Of a stretch of 37,867 bases of DNA, positions 33,530-37,867 are shown piece after piece (position 1 is the stretch's first letter; every line of letters starts with the position of its first letter). Both the position numbers and the translations under genes were made by a program. Source of the DNA: Candidatus Nanopelagicaceae bacterium (GTDB taxonomy: Bacteria; Actinomycetota; Actinomycetes; Nanopelagicales; Nanopelagicaceae); assembly GCA_018882735.1 (NCBI GenBank), contig VERH01000010.1, positions 1 to 37,867 on the forward strand, read 5' to 3'. A model generated the notes under the pieces. It was not told the DNA's origin, searched no databases, and saw nothing but the letters and a program-made list of their open reading frames with translations.

Positions 33530-34456
33530 ATGGCAAAAAGTGCTTCAGAGATTTCTCGTTTGAACGCTAAATCGACAATTAAAAGCGTTTCGAAGAGCGA
33601 TAGCGAAATTGTAACTACATCTTCGGTTTTGAATCGACCAACTCCGATCTTTCCTGAACCTCCACAACTGACCAGCCACGGTGATGCACAAATCATCTCT
33701 GTTGTTAATCAGAAAGGTGGCGTTGGAAAGACAACCACCACAATAAATCTCGGGGCAGCTTTTGCTGAGCTCGGCCGCCGTGTATTACTTATTGATTTCG
33801 ATCCGCAACATTCACTCTCTGTCGGATTAAATGTTTCAACTAGAGAGATCGAAGGATCCATCTATGACTTGATGATGGATGAGTCGACCAAAATTGATGA
33901 TTTCTTACTTAAGACAAGCGTGCCTGGGATGGACATGGTCCCCGCACATGAAAATCTCGCCGGTGCAGAAGGTGGCTTGGTAAGCGTAATTGCGCGAGAA
34001 AAAATCTTGAAGCGTGTGCTTGATCCGGTGCGTGATTTCTACGATGTAATTCTTATTGACTGCCAGCCTTCCCTTGGATTGCTTACTGTTAACGCTCTAA
34101 CGGCATCGAATTGGGTCTTGGTTCCACTTGAGTGTGAGTACTTTGCACTTAGAGGCGTTGCGCTACTAGACGACATCATTAAGAAAGTACAAGTAAACAC
34201 AAATCCAGACTTGAAACTACTAGGAATTCTTCCCACGATGTTTGACCGGAAGACCGTCCATAGTCGTGAGGTACTAGAGCGAATTAGCGAAGCTTTTCCG
34301 AACAAAATCTGTGACACCACTATCGCACGTACCGTACGTTTCCCAGAAACGACCGTTGCAGGCGAGCCAATCACTTCTTATGCCAGCTCTTCAGTAGGAG
34401 CGGCCTCGTACCGTCGTTTAGCTCGTGAATTGATCTCAGTTGGAGGTGTCCGATGA
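33530..34456 (+). CDS. ParA-family ATPase (PldP-like, ScpAB-linked)
   Basis: A 308-residue ParA/MinD-type ATPase. The first 50 residues are Ser/Thr/Pro-rich and probably disordered. The deviant Walker A motif QKGGVGKTTTT lies at 61-71, LLIDFDPQ follows, and VILIDCQPSLG carries Walker B. Beside scpA it corresponds to Rv1708 and to PldP, the orphan ParA-like division protein of Corynebacterium glutamicum. It is therefore not necessarily the origin-linked chromosome partition ParA. It is read against the direction of most neighbours and overlaps the next gene by 4 bp (ATGA). Confidence 0.9.
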   Translation: MAKSASEISRLNAKSTIKSVSKSDSEIVTTSSVLNRPTPIFPEPPQLTSHGDAQIISVVNQKGGVGKTTTTINLGAAFAELGRRVLLIDFDPQHSLSVGLNVSTREIEGSIYDLMMDESTKIDDFLLKTSVPGMDMVPAHENLAGAEGGLVSVIAREKILKRVLDPVRDFYDVILIDCQPSLGLLTVNALTASNWVLVPLECEYFALRGVALLDDIIKKVQVNTNPDLKLLGILPTMFDRKTVHSREVLERISEAFPNKICDTTIARTVRFPETTVAGEPITSYASSSVGAASYRRLARELISVGGVR

Positions 34457-34872
34457 CGCGTCGTATTAGTCTTCCTGGAGCAGACGAACTCTTTCGCAAG
34501 ACAACGCTGAGCGCCGTCCCAGATCAAGTTGAAGTTGTCGAAGAAGTTGTACATACCAACCGCCCGACAACTGCGACGGTTACGAAGTCTCAATCCAAGA
34601 ATCCAACCGGAGTTCGTCAAACTCCACGAAGAAAGCCAACGGGTCTTGATAAAGGGCCATCAGGACGCGAGAAGCACGATGAGAAGATAACTGTTTATCT
34701 TTCACCGGAAGAACTTTTCGATCTTGAACAAGCCCGACTTCATCTACGTGGTGATTTGGGGTTAGCGGTGGATCGCGGGCGAATTGTTCGTGAGGCGCTC
34801 TCGATTGTTATTGCCGATCTTGAAGCTAAGGGCGATCAATCAATCATTGCTCGAAGATTGCGCGGACGCTAA
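34453..34872 (+). CDS. Hypothetical ribbon-helix-helix-like partner of ParA
   Basis: I do not recognise this 139-residue protein by name. Residues 1-75 are rich in Thr, Arg, Lys and Pro, likely disordered and basic. Residues about 78-128 (KITVYLSPEELFDLEQARLHL, then GRIVREALSIVIADLEAKG) look like one beta strand followed by two helices, the ribbon-helix-helix DNA-binding fold. The ATG overlaps the ParA stop (ATGA), so the two are co-translated. Many ParA ATPases work with a small DNA-binding ParB or RHH partner encoded directly downstream; this gene fits that position. Function remains inference. Confidence 0.7.
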   Translation: MTRRISLPGADELFRKTTLSAVPDQVEVVEEVVHTNRPTTATVTKSQSKNPTGVRQTPRRKPTGLDKGPSGREKHDEKITVYLSPEELFDLEQARLHLRGDLGLAVDRGRIVREALSIVIADLEAKGDQSIIARRLRGR

Positions 34873-34878
34873 CTTAAT

Positions 34879-35781
34879 TCATTTTGCTCTTGGATGAGCC
34901 GATGCATAACTCTCGCGAAGTTTGTCGATGGTCACAAGTGTGTATATCTGCGTTGTGCTGACGGAAGCGTGTCCCAAGAGCTCTTGAACTACTCGTATAT
35001 CCGCTCCTCCATCCAAGAGGTGAGTTGCAAAAGAATGTCTAAGGGCATGGGGTGAAACTCGGCCACCAAGGCCACTTTTTTCAGCGGCAGCTAAGACGAT
35101 GTTCCACGCGCTCTGGCGCGAGATTCGTCCTCCTCGACTATTCAAGAAGAGCGCTTTCTGACTCCCCTTTAGAAGGTTGGGGCGGAGGCGGATTAGGTAA
35201 TCCTCAACCGCCTTTCGAGCAAAACTTCCCATTGGGACTACTCGCTCTTTTCTGCCTTTGCCAAAGAGCCGGATAGTCGTGATTTCGCCAGTCGCGCTAT
35301 CGACTCGCTTCACATCATCAACATTTAAGGAAATAACCTCGCTTACCCGTGCGCCAGTGGCGTAGAGAAGTTCGAGCATGGCGCGGTCACGAATTCCCAT
35401 ACCTTCTTGGGGTGGCGCTGAAATCAATTTTTCGATCTCCGAAACGCTCAACGCCTTAGGAAGTCTCTTTGGAATCGTTGGTGGAATCAATTCGCGCGCA
35501 ATATCTTCTAAATTTCGATCTTTTCCAAGAAATTTATAAAAGGTCCGAATTGCAACTGTTGAACGGGCGACACTTGCTTCAGCAAGACCGGCTGCCCGTA
35601 ATTTCGAAAGAAAATCAATGAGATCTAAGCTCTTCGCGTTGGTGAATTTTAGTTGCCGCTCTTCAAGAAAAGCGCTTAGTTTCAGCAAATCTCGCTGGTA
35701 AGACGAGAGCGTATTCTTACTAAGGCCGCGCTCTACACCGATATGGCTGATGAAACTTTGAAGTAGTGCCCTATTTTCCAC
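34879..35781 (-). CDS. xerD: Site-specific tyrosine recombinase XerD
   Basis: XerD with XerC resolves chromosome dimers at dif when activated by FtsK. The 300-residue protein has an N-terminal SAM-like DNA-binding domain (about 1-95) and the catalytic domain with Arg145 (TGARVSEV), Lys175 ([11 protein letters not shown]), His245 and Arg248 ([10 protein letters not shown]), His271 (LLGHAS) and nucleophile Tyr280. The start is GTG 35781, overlapping pyrG by 11 bp. Its place after pyrG and near parA and scpAB is the housekeeping location (Rv1701-like), so it is not a phage integrase. A dif-like site lies about 13.6 kb away in this window. Confidence 0.93.
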   Translation of the reverse strand: MENRALLQSFISHIGVERGLSKNTLSSYQRDLLKLSAFLEERQLKFTNAKSLDLIDFLSKLRAAGLAEASVARSTVAIRTFYKFLGKDRNLEDIARELIPPTIPKRLPKALSVSEIEKLISAPPQEGMGIRDRAMLELLYATGARVSEVISLNVDDVKRVDSATGEITTIRLFGKGRKERVVPMGSFARKAVEDYLIRLRPNLLKGSQKALFLNSRGGRISRQSAWNIVLAAAEKSGLGGRVSPHALRHSFATHLLDGGADIRVVQELLGHASVSTTQIYTLVTIDKLRESYASAHPRAK

Positions 35782-37405
35782 GGTTAATGGCAGCTTTAAT
35801 TAAGCCACTAAACAAAGGATGCGGTCTAGTTGGCCGGGATCTAAATTCGGGATGCGCCTGTGTTCCTACGTAATAAGGATGTACCTCTCGCGGTAGCTCT
35901 ACAAACTCGACAAGAGATCCATCTGGTGAAATACCACTAAAGACAAGACCGGATGTTCCAATTTTTTCCCGATAATCGTTGTTAACTTCGTAGCGATGTC
36001 GATGTCGTTCCGAAATCTCCTCTTCTCCGTAAACCTCAGCGACAATCGAGCCTTTACCAAGTAGCGCTTTATAAAGGCCAAGACGCATGGAACCACCCAT
36101 GTCGGCTTCACCAGCAACGATCTTCTCCTGACCTATCATCGTTGCGATTACCGGATGTGGTGAGGATGGTTCGAATTCAGCGGAGTTTGCGCCTTCGATT
36201 CCGGCAAGATTGCGCGCCGCTTCAATCACCATGCATTGAAGTCCCAGACATAATCCGAGCGAAGGGATTAAATTTTCCCGAGCGAATTTGAGAGCACCTA
36301 CTTTTCCTTCGATGCCTCTAACTCCAAAACCGCCCGGAACACAGATGGCATCGACATCTCCAAGTTGTTGCTTAGCGCCAGCTGGAGTTTCGCACTCATC
36401 ACTAACAACCCACTTTATTTCTACCTTCGCGTCATTATCAAAACCACCAGCTCGAAGGGCTTCTGTGACAGAAAGGTAGGCATCTGGAAGATCTACGTAC
36501 TTTCCAACTAAAGCAACTTTCACGGCTTTTGAAGGATTGTGGACGCGATTCAAGAGTTGATCCCATTCCCCCCATTCCACGTCGTGAAAAGGAAGGCCAA
36601 GGCGCCGCACTATGTAAGCGTCCAGGCCCTCTCTGTGTAGCACCTTTGGAATGTCGTAGATGGAAGGCGCATCTACAGCGGCAACTACCGCGTCTTGGTC
36701 AACATCGCACATCAACGAGATCTTCTTCTTTACGTTAAGCGGAATTTCGCGATCTGATCTAAGCACCACGCCATCAGGGCTGATACCGATTGAACGTAAT
36801 GCCTGAACTGAGTGCTGAGTGGGCTTTGTCTTCAGTTCGCCCGAGGGTCCGATGTATGGAACTAAAGAGACATGAAGATAGAAGACATTTTCCCGTCCAA
36901 CTTCCTGGCGAATTTGGCGAGCTGCTTCAAGGAATGGAAGGGATTCGATATCTCCCACAGTTCCGCCAACTTCTGTTATGACGATGTCGATCTCAGGTGT
37001 GGCCATCGCGCGAATTCGATCTTTGATTTCGTTGGTTATATGCGGAATTACTTGGACAGTATCTCCGAGATACTCACCGCGACGTTCTCTTGCAATTACG
37101 CGGGAATAAACCTGACCGGTCGTGACATTTGCCGAGCCATGAAGATTTGTGTCGAGGAAGCGCTCATAGTGCCCGATGTCGAGATCAGTTTCAGCTCCAT
37201 CGTCGGTGACAAAAACTTCACCATGCTGGAACGGATTCATAGTGCCCGGGTCAACATTTATATAGGGATCGAGCTTCTGCATAGTTACCCGAAGCCCACG
37301 TGCCCGTAACAATCTACCGAGGCTGGATGCTGTGAGACCTTTGCCGAGACTTGAGGCGACTCCGCCGGTGACAAAGAGATGCTTCGTCACATGAGGGGCG
37401 GTCAT
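35771..37405 (-). CDS. pyrG: CTP synthase
   Basis: CTP synthase aminates UTP to CTP with glutamine-derived ammonia. The 544-residue protein is full length. The synthetase domain starts [23 protein letters not shown], with the CTP/UTP-binding [21 protein letters not shown] region. The class I glutamine amidotransferase domain has PGGFGVRG, the catalytic Cys in LGLCLGLQ, and the His-Glu pair in [10 protein letters not shown]. The ATG at 37405 follows recN by 22 bp with TAAGTT eight bases upstream and no Shine-Dalgarno. It overlaps xerD at its 3' end. The order recN-pyrG-xerD is normal in actinobacteria. Confidence 0.96.
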   Translation of the reverse strand: MTAPHVTKHLFVTGGVASSLGKGLTASSLGRLLRARGLRVTMQKLDPYINVDPGTMNPFQHGEVFVTDDGAETDLDIGHYERFLDTNLHGSANVTTGQVYSRVIARERRGEYLGDTVQVIPHITNEIKDRIRAMATPEIDIVITEVGGTVGDIESLPFLEAARQIRQEVGRENVFYLHVSLVPYIGPSGELKTKPTQHSVQALRSIGISPDGVVLRSDREIPLNVKKKISLMCDVDQDAVVAAVDAPSIYDIPKVLHREGLDAYIVRRLGLPFHDVEWGEWDQLLNRVHNPSKAVKVALVGKYVDLPDAYLSVTEALRAGGFDNDAKVEIKWVVSDECETPAGAKQQLGDVDAICVPGGFGVRGIEGKVGALKFARENLIPSLGLCLGLQCMVIEAARNLAGIEGANSAEFEPSSPHPVIATMIGQEKIVAGEADMGGSMRLGLYKALLGKGSIVAEVYGEEEISERHRHRYEVNNDYREKIGTSGLVFSGISPDGSLVEFVELPREVHPYYVGTQAHPEFRSRPTRPHPLFSGLIKAAINRGK

Positions 37406-37427
37406 GGAGGACTAACTTATCACTCAC

Positions 37428-37867
37428 TCACCCTTTTACTAAATCAAGCAATTCTCTGGCGTGATCTTGGGCGTGTTCGGAGTCCTCAAGGCCCGAAAGC
37501 ATTCGAGCAATCTCGCTCTCTCGTTCACTACCCCTTACAAGCGTTACTGATGATTCGGTAATGCTCCCATTTGAATCCTTAAGTACCCTTAAATGGTTAT
37601 CGCCCCAAATAGCTACTTGCGGTAGATGCGTGACAACAATTATCTGAGCGTTTTTCGAAAGGCGCTTTAATCGTTTGCCAACTTCAAGCGCTGCTTTGCC
37701 ACCGATACCGGCATCTATCTCGTCGAACAAGTAAGTACCGCGCGGTGAGGTAGCTGCAACAACTACCTCAAGTGCGAGCATCAATCGGGATAACTCGCCA
37801 CCGCTAGCCGCCTTTGAGATCGGCAAGAGTTCGCCATCTGCATGAGCGGTAAAGAGCATCTCAATTT
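37428..37867 (-). CDS. recN: DNA repair ATPase RecN, C-terminal part (cut by window end)
   Basis: This is the last quarter of RecN, an SMC-like ATPase that acts at double-strand breaks. Visible in this 146-codon fragment are the ABC signature ASGGELSRLML, Walker B TYLFDEIDAGIGG, and the switch histidine in VVTHLPQVA. The frame stays open through the end of the window at 37867, so the N-terminal Walker A half and the coiled coils lie outside. The ATG at 37859 is internal, not the start. It lies 22 bp before pyrG on the same strand. Confidence 0.93.
   Translation of the reverse strand, partial: IEMLFTAHADGELLPISKAASGGELSRLMLALEVVVAATSPRGTYLFDEIDAGIGGKAALEVGKRLKRLSKNAQIIVVTHLPQVAIWGDNHLRVLKDSNGSITESSVTLVRGSERESEIARMLSGLEDSEHAQDHARELLDLVKG

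Noticed and set aside
34879-35781. Tyrosine recombinase as a mark of an integrated element
   Set aside because: Its neighbours (pyrG, recN, parA, scpAB) are the conserved housekeeping context of xerD, and no phage genes or attachment repeats surround it.

Overview
The window is a dense chromosomal segment from an actinobacterium with moderate to lowish GC content. The evidence is mshC (mycothiol synthesis), PafB/PafC, a HelY helicase, a GarA-type FHA protein, FtsR-like MerR regulators, and a gene order that, from memory, follows Mycobacterium tuberculosis: roughly Rv2135-Rv2090, then Rv1832-Rv1822, then Rv1713-Rv1696. Very short intergenic gaps and many 4-bp gene overlaps suggest a streamlined genome, for example a freshwater Nanopelagicales/acI-type lineage. 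That placement is inference and was not tested. I count 38 protein genes (recN cut by the window end) and 2 tRNAs. I see no insertion sequence, prophage, CRISPR array or rRNA.

Layout. 0-2.97 kb: apt, tRNA-Leu(GAG), an M20 peptidase and an aldo/keto reductase. 3.0-6.3 kb: histidine phosphatase, DUF3090, SCO1664-family protein and mshC on the + strand. 6.3-12.2 kb: PAC2 protein (-), then metH, a HAD phosphatase and the tRNA m1A58 methyltransferase (+). 12.2-21.27 kb: FKBP lipoprotein (-), then pafB, pafC, tatA, tatC, a diacylglycerol-kinase-like gene, helY, a 5'-3' exonuclease and lnt (+). 21.29-27.45 kb, all on the - strand: gcvP, a MerR regulator, DUF151, FtsR-like MerR, garA, gcvH and pgsA. 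27.5-33.5 kb, also -: tRNA-Pro(GGG), cmk-der fusion, tyrA, aroH, rluB, scpB and scpA. 33.5-34.9 kb: a parA plus ribbon-helix-helix pair on the + strand. 34.9 kb to the end, -: xerD, pyrG and the 3' part of recN.

Main observation. A 28-bp sequence at 21260-21287 has the architecture of a chromosomal dif site (XerC arm, 6-bp centre, XerD arm). It fills the junction between the convergent genes lnt and gcvP and includes or touches both stop codons. To its left 16 of 20 protein genes are on the + strand; to its right 16 of 18 are on the - strand. This is the pattern expected where two replichores meet, so the window probably spans the replication terminus, with xerD about 13.6 kb away.

Second, trmI and FKBP-pafBC are separated by only 10 bp. 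Many actinobacteria carry the Pup-proteasome genes (ARC/mpa, dop, pup, prcBA, pafA) in this neighbourhood. The cluster is absent here while pafB, pafC and a PAC2 gene remain. Third, at least eleven promoters place a TANNNT -10 box 5-7 nt before an ATG or GTG, which points to leaderless transcription as the normal mode for first genes of transcription units. Strong Shine-Dalgarno sites are seen at a few genes only (tatA, DUF3090, garA, pgsA).
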